Positions 15,491-25,156 of a stretch of DNA of 32,607 bases are shown piece after piece. Position numbers and translations under genes: made by a program. The DNA comes from Bacillota bacterium. Its GTDB lineage: Bacteria > Bacillota > Clostridia > Lachnospirales > Lachnospiraceae. The stretch is from assembly GCA_023411225.1 (NCBI GenBank), contig JAEYPA010000187.1, forward strand, positions 1-32,607, given 5' to 3'. The stretch's first letter is position 1, and every line of letters begins with the position of its first letter. The notes beneath the pieces were generated by a model. That model saw only the letters and a list, made by a program, of their open reading frames with translations, was not told where the DNA came from and did not search any database.

Positions 15491-17422
15491 CTAGACACGA
15501 ACCCAAACCAACATTTCTCCTGGGGATCTATTTCCCCACATATAGTAAGGAATAGCCCGAAGTTCCATTTCTTCTTCCTCGTCTATATACTCACGATATA
15601 AATCACATTCCCAAGTTTTCTGACATGTCCTGTAACCCTTTGTTTTTATTGCTACTACATTCTTACCATTTTCTAGCATAAGTTCTTCCTTGAGAATATC
15701 ATTCTTATCTATACGAATTGCTGACAGATTATCACCATTATCGCATTCTTCTAAACAATATACCATCGGTCCTCTCTGGATTGCAACTTTTCCTGCATCC
15801 GCTCGTACCTTTGGATTTGCCTGCATTCTTTCTGCTGATATTTCAAAATCAACGCTTATCTGATCTCCTACAGTTACATTTGAGAGATATAAATATCCTT
15901 TTTCATAATCCCCCTCTACTGCTTGATTATTAATCTGAACTGACCATTCTTTACACCAACCCGGTATGCGGAAAGCAATTCGATTGTCTTTCGCAGGTAC
16001 ATCCTCAATTTTAAAGGACACATTTCCCTCCCAAGGATAGTTGCTCTCTTGTAATACCTTAAATCTCTTATTTCCCTTAGACGTCTCTATCTGACCACCA
16101 ATATAAAGGTGTACATATAAGCTAGTATCCTCATAGGAATAAATATACTGACCTAATGAGGAAAGCAGTCTTGCAATGTTAGGAGGACAGCATGCACATC
16201 CAAACCACTTTTGTCTTACAGATTTTACATGCTGACGTTCTGGATTTTTCAGATTGGCTTCTGGCCATATTTCCATAGGATTTACATAATAAAACTTTTT
16301 ACCATCGTCGGACATAGCCCCTAATACAACATTGTAAAGTGCTCGTTCCATTACATCACCATAGTTACTATTTACATCCATTTTCAGCATACGATGAGCA
16401 AAGAATATTAATCCTATAGACGCGCATGTCTCTGCATAAGCAGTTTCATTTGGAAGATCGTAATCAAAGGTAAATGCTTCCCCTTTTGGAGTTGCTCCTA
16501 TAGCACCAGTAATATACATTTGTCGCTGAACCACATTATTCCATAATTTTTTACAAGACTTAAATAACTCTTGGTCCTTCGTCTCTCTTGCAACATCTGC
16601 CATAGCTGCATACATATACATTGCCCGTACAGCATGTCCAACAGCACTACTCTGTTCATATATGGACTGATGAGACTGGTTATAGTATAAATCTGGGGAT
16701 TCTACAGGTGTATCCGTTTTGAAAGTACATTTATTACGACTAGTTCGCCATTCTTCTTCAAAGAAATTAGGTTTTTTCCCTCTCTCCTCCAAGAAATATT
16801 TGCCTAACTGTAAATATTCCAATTCTCCTGTTACTTCATAAAGTTTCACCAATGCCAATTCAATCTCCTGGTGGCCAGGATATCCCTTGCATAACTCTGG
16901 TGCATCTCCAAATTTAGCTGCAATGTGCCGCGCATTGCGACACATTGCTTCTAACAATTGTTTTTTTCCAGTGGCTTTGTAATAGGCTATTGATGCTTCC
17001 ATCATATGACCTGAACAATACATTTCATGGCACTCATATAAATTAGTCCATTCTTTTTCTTTTCTACCAATGGTAAAATAGGTATTTAGGTACCCATCTT
17101 CCTGCTGCGCTCTCATAATTAGTTCAATCACTTCATCAATAGTCTTTTCTAATTCTTCATCTGGATGGGTTTCCAAGCTATAGGCTGCGGCTTCTAACCA
17201 TTTTGCTAAATCACTGTCCTGAAATACTTCTCCGTAAAATTCCCCATCTTCTAACCCTGCTGCAATGCGGAAATTTTTCACGGCATGGCTAGGGGCTGCA
17301 TCTGGTTGTCTGTCATTTAAAACTTCCCACTGATATGGCAACACTTTTTCCCTTATCAGGTCCATATATGGAGACCAAAATGGATCTTGTATTTTTACGT
17401 TCCTTATTTCCAACCTATTCAT
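15491..17422 (-). CDS. GH127 beta-L-arabinofuranosidase
   Basis: A 643-residue retaining hydrolase of the HypBA1 type, cytoplasmic by absence of a signal peptide. The zinc-cysteine active site is complete: Glu331 and Cys333 in AETCAS, Cys411 and Cys412 in GCACCPPN, matching Glu338, Cys340, Cys417 and Cys418 of HypBA1 (Cys417 is the nucleophile there). The start VKIQDPFWSPYMDLIREKVLPYQWEVLND and the middle stretch QQEDGYLNTYFT are family typical. GGAGGG precedes the start and the gap to the GH95-like gene is 28 bases. Substrates would be beta-L-arabinofuranosyl units as in plant hydroxyproline-rich glycoproteins, though some family members accept related sugars. Confidence 0.9.
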   Translation of the reverse strand: MNRLEIRNVKIQDPFWSPYMDLIREKVLPYQWEVLNDRQPDAAPSHAVKNFRIAAGLEDGEFYGEVFQDSDLAKWLEAAAYSLETHPDEELEKTIDEVIELIMRAQQEDGYLNTYFTIGRKEKEWTNLYECHEMYCSGHMMEASIAYYKATGKKQLLEAMCRNARHIAAKFGDAPELCKGYPGHQEIELALVKLYEVTGELEYLQLGKYFLEERGKKPNFFEEEWRTSRNKCTFKTDTPVESPDLYYNQSHQSIYEQSSAVGHAVRAMYMYAAMADVARETKDQELFKSCKKLWNNVVQRQMYITGAIGATPKGEAFTFDYDLPNETAYAETCASIGLIFFAHRMLKMDVNSNYGDVMERALYNVVLGAMSDDGKKFYYVNPMEIWPEANLKNPERQHVKSVRQKWFGCACCPPNIARLLSSLGQYIYSYEDTSLYVHLYIGGQIETSKGNKRFKVLQESNYPWEGNVSFKIEDVPAKDNRIAFRIPGWCKEWSVQINNQAVEGDYEKGYLYLSNVTVGDQISVDFEISAERMQANPKVRADAGKVAIQRGPMVYCLEECDNGDNLSAIRIDKNDILKEELMLENGKNVVAIKTKGYRTCQKTWECDLYREYIDEEEEMELRAIPYYMWGNRSPGEMLVWVRV

Positions 17423-17450
17423 AGCCGCCCTCCATTCAAATTTTTAAATC

Positions 17451-19907
17451 CTAAAATTCAAATTTCAACTGAATTGTTGTATTCTCTTTCAATGAAAGTT
17501 CAATTCCTTTTCCATTTTCATCGGCTAGAATACCATCAATCCATACTTTTTTATAACCTACTGGGAATGATAAACTAACTGTTTGGTCCTTGATGGATGA
17601 AAGATCCACGGTTGCGTATCCAGTTTCCATATCCCATTCCATCTTTTCAATTTTTGCAAATGTATATAACCATACACCTTCTACGGAACCTTTATTTAAG
17701 TCTTCTGGAACGGACGGTAATAATTTAATAAAGCCTTCATCAGAATATACTAAAAATTCCAAAATCATAGTAGGCATAGCCCCTAATAAGTCAGGACAGA
17801 ATACACGATAAGGATAGTGTACGGTATTTAATGTACGGGTTACATAGCCGTGTTCCATAAGGAATCTAAAGTTATGCATTGCATCATAATGGTCATCTAA
17901 TCTTACTGCTGTAAAGTATCTGTGAATAATACCATGTGCAGAGTCATCCTGATGTCCTCTCTTACGATTGGATAAAATAAATGGTGTTACTAATTCTGGT
18001 GTCTTTTCAGGGGAGATTGCTCTACCTGGCCAGATATCATAATGATGAGATACATGTCTATGGTTATAATTTTCTCCAGAGTATTTAAAAGACCATTCTT
18101 TTATAGCTCCATCTTCATCCATTAAGAAGTTAGGTAATTTACCTCTTAATTCCTTCCATGCAGGATAGTCTGGCTCATCTAAGCCTAAGATATCGCATGC
18201 TTGCATCAGGTTATCTAATACTTCTCTACAAACCATAACGTCCATCAAAGAGTTTACATTCATTGCATATACATCCTTAGGGAATGGAATATGGTAGTCA
18301 TTCATAGAAGGGTCTTCCGGTGAATAACTAGGATAGAATAAAACTCTTCCATTTTCATCTTCATCAGATAAGTAATCCTGGTAGAATAATGCAATTTCTT
18401 TTAAACCAGGTACAATACGGTCACGTAAGAAATCTTTGTCTCCAGTTACTAGGTAATGTCCCCAGAACTCGTTGTATATCCAGCCTAAACATGCTGTCCA
18501 GCAATAATGTGGGTATACAATAGAGAACTGATAGAATTTACCTGAGTTGTAATCACAATGAATATTTCCCAAAACGCCACGTGCTCCAAAGAAACGCTGC
18601 GCATTCAGACGGAAATCATCAAATTTATTTTCATAGAACTTAAAGTAGGTATCCATAATTTCAGGCAGACCTGTCTGGTTACCGGAACATACCTGTAAGT
18701 TAGTATTGATGTTGTGCTGGAATAAGGATGGAGGATCATCTCCTGTATCTGTTATCATGAAAAATCTTCCCATGTCATACAGTTTTTCTAACATCATTGC
18801 ACTTACTTCACCGCCACCGTGCTGTTCATTTAAGAGTTCTTCTGCAGCTTTTGCCCAATCGCCATCTAAATGAATCTGTGAACGCATCATCATAGGTTCT
18901 AAGAATAAACGGTTTGCTGCTAATAATTCTTCATAGGAATCCTTAATCTTATCTACCTCTTCTAAAACGGCATCTGCAAAACGATGACTATAATCTTCTT
19001 CATACTTATTTGTTCTGGAAAGAACTGTTACTGTATGTGCGTTTTTGATATGGATGTATCCACCCTCATCACAAGTAGCCTCACCATCTGTACGAATAAC
19101 AGAACAGCAGCAATAACCTCTTCCACCATACTGAGGATCGTATGCAAGGGAAACAGTACATGTTCCTGGAGTCGTCTGAATCTCTACATCACTGCCTTCA
19201 ATTTTGTACATATCATTATAGGTAACAAGAACAAACTGGTCAAAATGGTCAGGTAAATCGTATCCACCTGGTGCTACAAAACGCATATCCACGTCAAAGC
19301 TTTCTCCACTTAAACGTTTTGCTTCCTGTACTACTACATCCTTTTCAAAAGAAACAAAAGATTTACGAATGATACCACCCGCATCGTCTTCACAACGTAC
19401 AACTGCTTCACCAGACATCATATCTAAGTAACGTAAATAATCATGAGGATTTTTCCCTTCCTCAAATTCCATTAATAATTCAATTACAGAGTGAAGTCTT
19501 GGGTGTAATCTTGGGAACTCCACTCCAAAAGGACGACTATCAATCCACTTATCATATCCAGCATCTTTGGTTGCCTTATCCATTACCTTTGCAGCTTCCA
19601 TAAATTTGCCTTCTCTAAGAAGTGCTCTTGCCTCAGGAATAGCATAGGCTACATCTGGGGGTTCTGGAGTGTCTTTCCATCTCATATCCATAATACGTTC
19701 TCTACGATAGATAATACGTTCATGATAAGGATCTCCAACAATGTCAATTCTCTGCTTACCATTTGCTGTTACTAAAACGTCTTCATCCGCTTTTGAAGGA
19801 TACAAACTACATACACTTTTGTACGGAAGAAGTTCTCGACGCTTTTCAATATCCATAGGTGGGTACTTTAATCCAAATTCAACAGCTTTCATTCCATAAT
19901 TACTCAT
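17451..19907 (-). CDS. Divergent GH95-like glycoside hydrolase
   Basis: An 818-residue protein with no signal peptide. The N-terminal part (to about 320) is beta-rich, and from about 330 an alpha/alpha-barrel follows. By hand alignment to Bifidobacterium AfcA, Asn399 and Asn401 (HNINTN) match the paired base-assisting asparagines. Glu604 (IKEW) matches the general acid of LQEW, NHRHVSHHYDIWPG matches the following HRHLSH motif, and Asp706 sits where the family has QIDGNFG, but its surroundings (VFCPDLLGAM) are unlike the consensus. The usual N-terminal GNGRLG and LNEDTLW motifs are poorly kept. Family enzymes are alpha-1,2-L-fucosidases or alpha-L-galactosidases, so the specificity here may be new. 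First gene of the hydrolase operon, with GGGAGG before the start. Confidence 0.75.
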   Translation of the reverse strand: MSNYGMKAVEFGLKYPPMDIEKRRELLPYKSVCSLYPSKADEDVLVTANGKQRIDIVGDPYHERIIYRRERIMDMRWKDTPEPPDVAYAIPEARALLREGKFMEAAKVMDKATKDAGYDKWIDSRPFGVEFPRLHPRLHSVIELLMEFEEGKNPHDYLRYLDMMSGEAVVRCEDDAGGIIRKSFVSFEKDVVVQEAKRLSGESFDVDMRFVAPGGYDLPDHFDQFVLVTYNDMYKIEGSDVEIQTTPGTCTVSLAYDPQYGGRGYCCCSVIRTDGEATCDEGGYIHIKNAHTVTVLSRTNKYEEDYSHRFADAVLEEVDKIKDSYEELLAANRLFLEPMMMRSQIHLDGDWAKAAEELLNEQHGGGEVSAMMLEKLYDMGRFFMITDTGDDPPSLFQHNINTNLQVCSGNQTGLPEIMDTYFKFYENKFDDFRLNAQRFFGARGVLGNIHCDYNSGKFYQFSIVYPHYCWTACLGWIYNEFWGHYLVTGDKDFLRDRIVPGLKEIALFYQDYLSDEDENGRVLFYPSYSPEDPSMNDYHIPFPKDVYAMNVNSLMDVMVCREVLDNLMQACDILGLDEPDYPAWKELRGKLPNFLMDEDGAIKEWSFKYSGENYNHRHVSHHYDIWPGRAISPEKTPELVTPFILSNRKRGHQDDSAHGIIHRYFTAVRLDDHYDAMHNFRFLMEHGYVTRTLNTVHYPYRVFCPDLLGAMPTMILEFLVYSDEGFIKLLPSVPEDLNKGSVEGVWLYTFAKIEKMEWDMETGYATVDLSSIKDQTVSLSFPVGYKKVWIDGILADENGKGIELSLKENTTIQLKFEF

Positions 19908-19991
19908 AGGTTACCTCCCTTATTATGTTTCACGAAGCTTCTATGTTAAAAGTATACTTCTTACCTCCTATATGGTAAATGGAATATAATA

Positions 19992-20037
19992 GACAAGCGG
20001 TAGGAATATTTTGAACGAAAATACTCCTACCGCTTGT
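19992..20037 (-). terminator. Hairpin after the response regulator gene
   Basis: ACAAGCGGTAGGA pairs perfectly with TCCTACCGCTTGT, and AATATTTT with AAAATAC extends the stem with one mismatch around a short loop. It sits 10 bases beyond the response regulator stop codon and before the GH95-like gene. The minus-strand tail is CTATTATATT, so termination may be partial and allow read-through into the hydrolase genes. Confidence 0.6.
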
Positions 20038-20047
20038 TTATTTTTCT

Positions 20048-21556
20048 CTATTCTTTTGATTCATGAATTTGCGATTTATACATCTGGGGACTCACTCCAT
20101 ATTGCTGTTTAAATACCTTACTAAAATAATACTGATCGTTAAATCCCAGCATCTCTGCAATACCTTTCACCTTCATGTTCTGGAACTCATGTAGCAACTC
20201 TCTGGCTTTTTCTATTTTGATGCGATTGTAATAACTAATAGGTGTATCACTATAATACACCTTAAATAACCTGCATATATAGGATGCAGACACATCAAAG
20301 TAATCAGCCAGATCCTGAAGGGATAGGTTTGTGTAAATATTGGCTCTCATGTATCCTACTAGTTCCTGGATGGTCTGTGCGGAAATTCCCGCCTTATCAT
20401 CTCTCAAATCAGAAATAATTTCACAATAGGCTTGAAGACACTCTTCTAAATCCTTGTATCGAATACAGTTATGTAAAATCTTATCTGCCAGTATTCCAGG
20501 CTCCTCTATGGCTTCCTGTTTTCCTCCCATAACAATAAAGAACGCATCTAATAACACAATGAGGAATTTTCGAATTACTGCTATGGTATATTGCTTCTCC
20601 TTCCACTGTGCAACACATTTTTTTATTTCCTTCCGATAGTCATCTACTGCATTATTTTTTAATATAGCTTCTATCTTCTTTCGGAATATGTCGATTTCTT
20701 CCTTCTGCTTAATATATAAGATTCTCTCATCTGCGCTCACCTCAGAAGTATAGATGCTTCCTCTATCTAACACCACTTTCTTTCTCATGCGACTAGCCAG
20801 GAAATTATATTGCTCACTTAACTGATTAATATCTGATAAAACTTCTGAATATATAATGTTTACACAGTTATATCTGCTTTGAAGTTTTCTCAAAATAATT
20901 TCATTTGGTATTTTTACACTCTCATTCATACCATCATCTAACTTGCATACAATTAACTTTTCACCGTTAAATTTTGTATTTACCACTCGCATATTAAAAT
21001 TATACATTACTAAGTTTATAATACCTTGCAATATTTCCCTTGGCAGAGGGGCTGCATACTGCTCAAACACCCCTACACGAATTAATATTAATATATACCG
21101 TTCTGGTAATGCTCTTCCTTCTTCACAGTATCCTTCTTCTAGTAACTTTTGTAAAACCCGTTCTTCTTTTTCTATATTTTCTTTATCTATCTTTCGAATC
21201 AATTTCTGTAACAAAGTATAAAATTGGTCAATGTCCACTGGCTTCATTACATAATCATCTACCTGCAATAATAATGCTTCTCTGGTAAAAGAAAAATCTG
21301 TATATCCACTAATAATTACACACTTTACCTCCGGATAAAGTTCCCTGGCCTTCTGAATCAGTGTCAAGCCATCCATAATAGGCATTTTAATATCTGTGAA
21401 TATAATATCAGGGTGAAATGTCTCTAATATGTGCAGGGCAGCTTCTCCATCATAAGTAGATCTGATTTCTATTTCATATTCTGTCTCGTCCAGCAGACGT
21501 ACAATATCACGTAAGATTGGTTTACTATCTTCTACAACTAATATCCTGTACGCCAT
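20048..21556 (-). CDS. YesN-type AraC-family response regulator
   Basis: A 502-residue cytoplasmic two-component regulator. Residues 1-120 are a receiver domain with acidic pocket Glu9-Asp10 and phospho-acceptor Asp55 (IIFTDIKMP), then ISGYTDF and VMKPVD. A long helical linker follows. The last 100 residues are an AraC DNA-binding domain: LSLQDLADYFDVSASYICRLFK and KVKGIAEMLGFNDQYYFSKVFKQQYG. It follows the histidine kinase by 12 bases and is the last gene of the transporter operon. It very probably activates its own operon and the hydrolase operon when the kinase detects the oligosaccharide. Confidence 0.9.
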   Translation of the reverse strand: MAYRILVVEDSKPILRDIVRLLDETEYEIEIRSTYDGEAALHILETFHPDIIFTDIKMPIMDGLTLIQKARELYPEVKCVIISGYTDFSFTREALLLQVDDYVMKPVDIDQFYTLLQKLIRKIDKENIEKEERVLQKLLEEGYCEEGRALPERYILILIRVGVFEQYAAPLPREILQGIINLVMYNFNMRVVNTKFNGEKLIVCKLDDGMNESVKIPNEIILRKLQSRYNCVNIIYSEVLSDINQLSEQYNFLASRMRKKVVLDRGSIYTSEVSADERILYIKQKEEIDIFRKKIEAILKNNAVDDYRKEIKKCVAQWKEKQYTIAVIRKFLIVLLDAFFIVMGGKQEAIEEPGILADKILHNCIRYKDLEECLQAYCEIISDLRDDKAGISAQTIQELVGYMRANIYTNLSLQDLADYFDVSASYICRLFKVYYSDTPISYYNRIKIEKARELLHEFQNMKVKGIAEMLGFNDQYYFSKVFKQQYGVSPQMYKSQIHESKE

Positions 21557-21568
21557 ATTCTTCCTCCC

Positions 21569-23323
21569 TTATTTTTCCTTGTCACTAATAAGCATTCCTT
21601 CTAGGGAGATAATTGCTCCCCCTTCTTCCTTCTTGTTTACTATCTGGAATTTAAAATCATTTCCATAAAACATTTTCAAACGCTGAATAGAATTAACAAT
21701 ACCAACTCCACCCATACCTGGCTTATCATCCTTCTGATTTAGTTTAACCTCTGCTCGGATTTCCTTTACCTTGCTTTCTATCTCAGCAATCTTGTCCTTC
21801 GGAAATCCTCTTCCATTATCCTCTACCTGAATACTCCATTGATCCTCTCTTATTCTGGCAGAAACTTTAATACTATAAGGCGGCCTTTTTCCTTCAAAAG
21901 CATGTTGGATTGCATTTTCCACAAATGGTAGTACACTTAATCTAGGAATCTGTTGCGAACCAATCTGTTCATCCACCCCTATTTCATATTCTAAAAAATC
22001 TTCGTAATATTTCATCTGTAATTCCAGATAGTTTTTAATACACTCTATCTCTTCCTGTAGTCTAACACTATGGACACTGGAATTAACGGTATATCGTAAC
22101 ATATCTGATAACTGTTTACACATGGACACCACATCATCTGTACGTGATTCTTTCGCCGAAATGCTTATAGAATACAGTACATTATGAATAAAGTGCGGCG
22201 AAATCTGCGCCTGCAATGCAGACAGTCTGGCTCTGGCCTCTGCTTGATTAGAGGCAATTTCTCTCTCTGCAGTAAATTTTAAGTCTTCTAAAATTGTCCT
22301 AAATGCATCTCGCAGCTTCATAACCTCATTATTATAAGTATTTTTTATATCAAGACCCATATCTTCATAGGTTACTTGTAATACGCTATTGGTCAGTTCC
22401 GAAAGAGGCTTCATCAAAAGTTTAGAAAATACTAAAACCATTACTATAGACACAATGACCTCACCGGCCAAAAATAACCATGTGCTGGCCTGTAACATTC
22501 GTAAAGGAGAGTATATGGTTTCTAACGGATATGCAATAAATGTGGTAAGGCCGGAATAATTCGAAACAGAGTAAAAATAAATATCATCCTCCAGTTCAAA
22601 AGACCCTGTACTTCCCACCAAATCTTTTTTCTTTAATCCCTCTCTTATGTTCCTACTTATTATTTTGGAAGGATAAATCTGGGTCCCCTTTTCATCTATT
22701 AAAATTACCTGCCCTATTCCATTAATATTAGAAATTTCATGTAATTTCTTTTCGTCAGATTGTAATTCTATGTACCCATATTCATTACCACTTATATCAA
22801 ATATGGCCCTTACAAAAGAAAAGGTGGACAGGTTTCTGTTAGGGTGTATCACAAGTTTTTTATTTTGTAATTTTTCTACATTGTCTTCTTGGGACATAAA
22901 GTCCTCATAGTTCCCATGGCCCCGTTTGTATGAGTATTTTAATTCCTGATTCTGGCTATATAAATATACATCAACATAGGGAAAGGATGTTAATGAAATG
23001 GCATTAGAAACAATATTCGAAATCTCCCTATCCTGTTTTAATTTCTCATAATCAGACAGGAGATATCCTTTCCTATTAGCATTTCTCATAATCTGTAGTA
23101 ATTTGGGATCTGATATTAGTTTCTTTGTAATATCATCAAACTTTTCCACATAAGTGTCCACATTTTCCGAAATTTTTATACAAAGCTGTTGGTTATTATA
23201 TGTAATATGCTCATCGATTCTTCCAATAAATTTCTCATTGGCAAATATCCCGTATGAAGTAATAGACACAATAATTATAATAGAAAATACAATACATAAT
23301 TTTGTCCGTAAACTTAAGTTCAT
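21569..23323 (-). CDS. YesM-type sensor histidine kinase
   Basis: A 584-residue membrane sensor. One N-terminal membrane helix (about 8-28), an extracellular sensing region of about 250 residues, a second helix (about 282-303) and a HAMP-like segment lead to the His_kinase (LytS/YesM) domain. The phospho-accepting His377 lies in LQAQISPHFIHNVLYSIS. The ATPase has LPFVENAIQHAFEG and VEDNGRGFP. The start at 23323 has GGGAGGAG 5 bases upstream. An in-frame codon at 23356 lies almost on the permease stop and lacks such a site. Located between the permease and its response regulator, it probably senses the transported glycan, perhaps together with the binding protein. Confidence 0.88.
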   Translation of the reverse strand: MNLSLRTKLCIVFSIIIIVSITSYGIFANEKFIGRIDEHITYNNQQLCIKISENVDTYVEKFDDITKKLISDPKLLQIMRNANRKGYLLSDYEKLKQDREISNIVSNAISLTSFPYVDVYLYSQNQELKYSYKRGHGNYEDFMSQEDNVEKLQNKKLVIHPNRNLSTFSFVRAIFDISGNEYGYIELQSDEKKLHEISNINGIGQVILIDEKGTQIYPSKIISRNIREGLKKKDLVGSTGSFELEDDIYFYSVSNYSGLTTFIAYPLETIYSPLRMLQASTWLFLAGEVIVSIVMVLVFSKLLMKPLSELTNSVLQVTYEDMGLDIKNTYNNEVMKLRDAFRTILEDLKFTAEREIASNQAEARARLSALQAQISPHFIHNVLYSISISAKESRTDDVVSMCKQLSDMLRYTVNSSVHSVRLQEEIECIKNYLELQMKYYEDFLEYEIGVDEQIGSQQIPRLSVLPFVENAIQHAFEGKRPPYSIKVSARIREDQWSIQVEDNGRGFPKDKIAEIESKVKEIRAEVKLNQKDDKPGMGGVGIVNSIQRLKMFYGNDFKFQIVNKKEEGGAIISLEGMLISDKEK

Positions 23324-23357
23324 ATTTTCTCCTCCCAACAGTCCATTTGTCTCCATC

Positions 23358-24191
23358 TTACCCCTTTACTGCACCTTCTGTCAAACCACTAATAAACTGT
23401 TTTTGCATAAATAGAAATAGTACAATAACCGGAAGTGCCGCTAAGAGCAGGTCTGCAAATACCAAGTTCCAATTACTTCCTCCGTACATTCCAAAAAACT
23501 GATATACCGACATTGGTAATGTTCTTTTTGTTGGATTGTTTAAGAAATACAAAGGAATATTAATTTCATTCCAAATACCTGTAAATAATAAGATCAACAC
23601 TGTTATGTTGCAGGATTTAAGGAGTGGAAATATAATATAAAAGAATGTTTGTAAGGTAGATGCACCTTCTATAAAAGCAGATTCATCTAATACTCTTGGG
23701 ATTCCTTTAATAAATCCTGTATACAGGAAACAACTAAATGGAATATTGAGGGCTGTATAAAGGATAATTACATTTGTATATCCCCCATAGATTCCCATCT
23801 GAGTGAATAAACGAATAGTAGACATAATCTGCATGGGAATAATGGTTCCCATAAAGAAGAAATAATATAAGAATCTGGATAGTTTTGTTTCTTTTCTTGC
23901 AAGAATATAGGCAGCCAAGGAACTTACGATAATGGTGATAAACGTAGATGCTACTGTAATCAAGATGCTGTTTTTAAATGCAAGTAACAATTTCCCCTTT
24001 TCAAACACGGTTTTAAAGTTTTCAAATAACCATTTCTTTGGCAAGGTTAGGTTGAAGCCTGTTACTTCAGCTGAATCCTTAAATGCACCAAAAAACATAA
24101 TTAATAATGGAATTATGATTATCAAAGACAAAAGTAATAGTAAAATTTCAAGTACAATGTCTACTAATTTTCTTTTATGTTTATTCATCAC
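23358..24191 (-). CDS. ABC sugar transporter permease, MalG type
   Basis: A 277-residue inner-membrane permease of the CUT1 carbohydrate family with six predicted membrane helices. The coupling-helix EAA motif reads DESAFIEGASTLQTFFYIIFPLLK (about 165-188). The start codon overlaps the stop of the first permease by four bases (ATGA), which implies translational coupling. It would form the channel with the other permease and use an ATPase encoded elsewhere, since none is present here. Confidence 0.9.
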   Translation of the reverse strand: MMNKHKRKLVDIVLEILLLLLSLIIIIPLLIMFFGAFKDSAEVTGFNLTLPKKWLFENFKTVFEKGKLLLAFKNSILITVASTFITIIVSSLAAYILARKETKLSRFLYYFFFMGTIIPMQIMSTIRLFTQMGIYGGYTNVIILYTALNIPFSCFLYTGFIKGIPRVLDESAFIEGASTLQTFFYIIFPLLKSCNITVLILLFTGIWNEINIPLYFLNNPTKRTLPMSVYQFFGMYGGSNWNLVFADLLLAALPVIVLFLFMQKQFISGLTEGAVKG

Positions 24192-25057
24192 TCTTCCACC
24201 TCTCTCTTCTTCATGTTATATAGCAGAGGAATACAGATAATAGAAACAAATATAGCAAGGGTTACATTTAATGCAGTTCCTAACCCCCACTGTCCTTTCC
24301 CAAACTTTGAGAATACTTCCAATGCAATTACTTGGGAAGCATTTCCTGGGCCACCATTAGTTAATGCATATGGTTCACTAAATACCTTTAATCCTCCAAT
24401 GAGACTTAGAAGCATGTTAATATTAAAGGTAGATGCAAGTAGTGGAAATGTAATGCTTTTAAATCTTTGGAATGCATTAGCACCATCAATTGTAGCTGCT
24501 TCGTAGTAGGTCTTATTAATCCCCTGAAGACCTGCTAAGTAAATAACCATATGGTAACCAGACCACTGCCAAATAGACACAGCTGCTATGGAAAACATTA
24601 CTATATTCCTATCTACCAGCCAGCCCTTTTGAAGAAAATCTAATCCGATTCTTCCAAAGAATTCATTCAAAATACCATTCGGATGAAGAATTGGCACAAA
24701 TACCAAACCTATTATAATTGTAGAAATTACACAAGGCAAAAAGAAGATTACTCTTAAATATCCTTTGAACTTGATCTTTGTATTTACCGCAAGGGCCAAT
24801 AACAAGCCAATGATATTTTTACCCAAAACAACAATAATTGCATACAAAAAAGTATTATATATTGAATGTGTTAACTCTTCACTTTTGAAAATGTTCACAT
24901 AATTTTCCAATCCCACAAAACTGACTCCATCTTTTCCAATTGTCCAATCTGTGAGTGAATAATATACTCCATATAAACTAGGTGCTACAAAAAAGATACC
25001 AAATATCAACAATGCCGGAATCACTAATTTATAACTGTATGTATGTCTGCCTCGCAT
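24188..25057 (-). CDS. ABC sugar transporter permease, MalF type
   Basis: A 289-residue permease with six membrane helices, the first at about 11-32. The EAA motif reads YYEAATIDGANAFQRFKSITFPLL (about 178-201). It lacks the extra periplasmic loop of E. coli MalF, as is usual in Firmicutes. It lies 99 bases after the binding-protein gene, with a stem-loop in that gap, and overlaps the second permease. Imports oligosaccharides together with its partners. The substrate is inferred to be arabinose- or fucose-containing from the hydrolases nearby. Confidence 0.9.
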   Translation of the reverse strand: MRGRHTYSYKLVIPALLIFGIFFVAPSLYGVYYSLTDWTIGKDGVSFVGLENYVNIFKSEELTHSIYNTFLYAIIVVLGKNIIGLLLALAVNTKIKFKGYLRVIFFLPCVISTIIIGLVFVPILHPNGILNEFFGRIGLDFLQKGWLVDRNIVMFSIAAVSIWQWSGYHMVIYLAGLQGINKTYYEAATIDGANAFQRFKSITFPLLASTFNINMLLSLIGGLKVFSEPYALTNGGPGNASQVIALEVFSKFGKGQWGLGTALNVTLAIFVSIICIPLLYNMKKREVEE

Positions 25058-25083
25058 TGTAATCCCTCCTTAACAAATAATAA

Positions 25084-25143
25084 AGGCACCGATATCGCCT
25101 CGAAGACCATTTTATGATGCTTCTATTAGGCCAATCGGCGCCT
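25084..25143 (-). terminator. Intercistronic stem-loop between binding protein and permeases
   Basis: On the minus strand AGGCGCCGAT pairs with ATCGGTGCCT (one G-T pair), with a further GGCCT/AGGC pairing inside, followed by TTATTATTT. Such a leaky terminator or mRNA 3'-end protector is commonly found after sugar-binding protein genes and yields more binding protein than permease. Confidence 0.6.
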
Positions 25144-25156
25144 CCTTGTTATAAAT

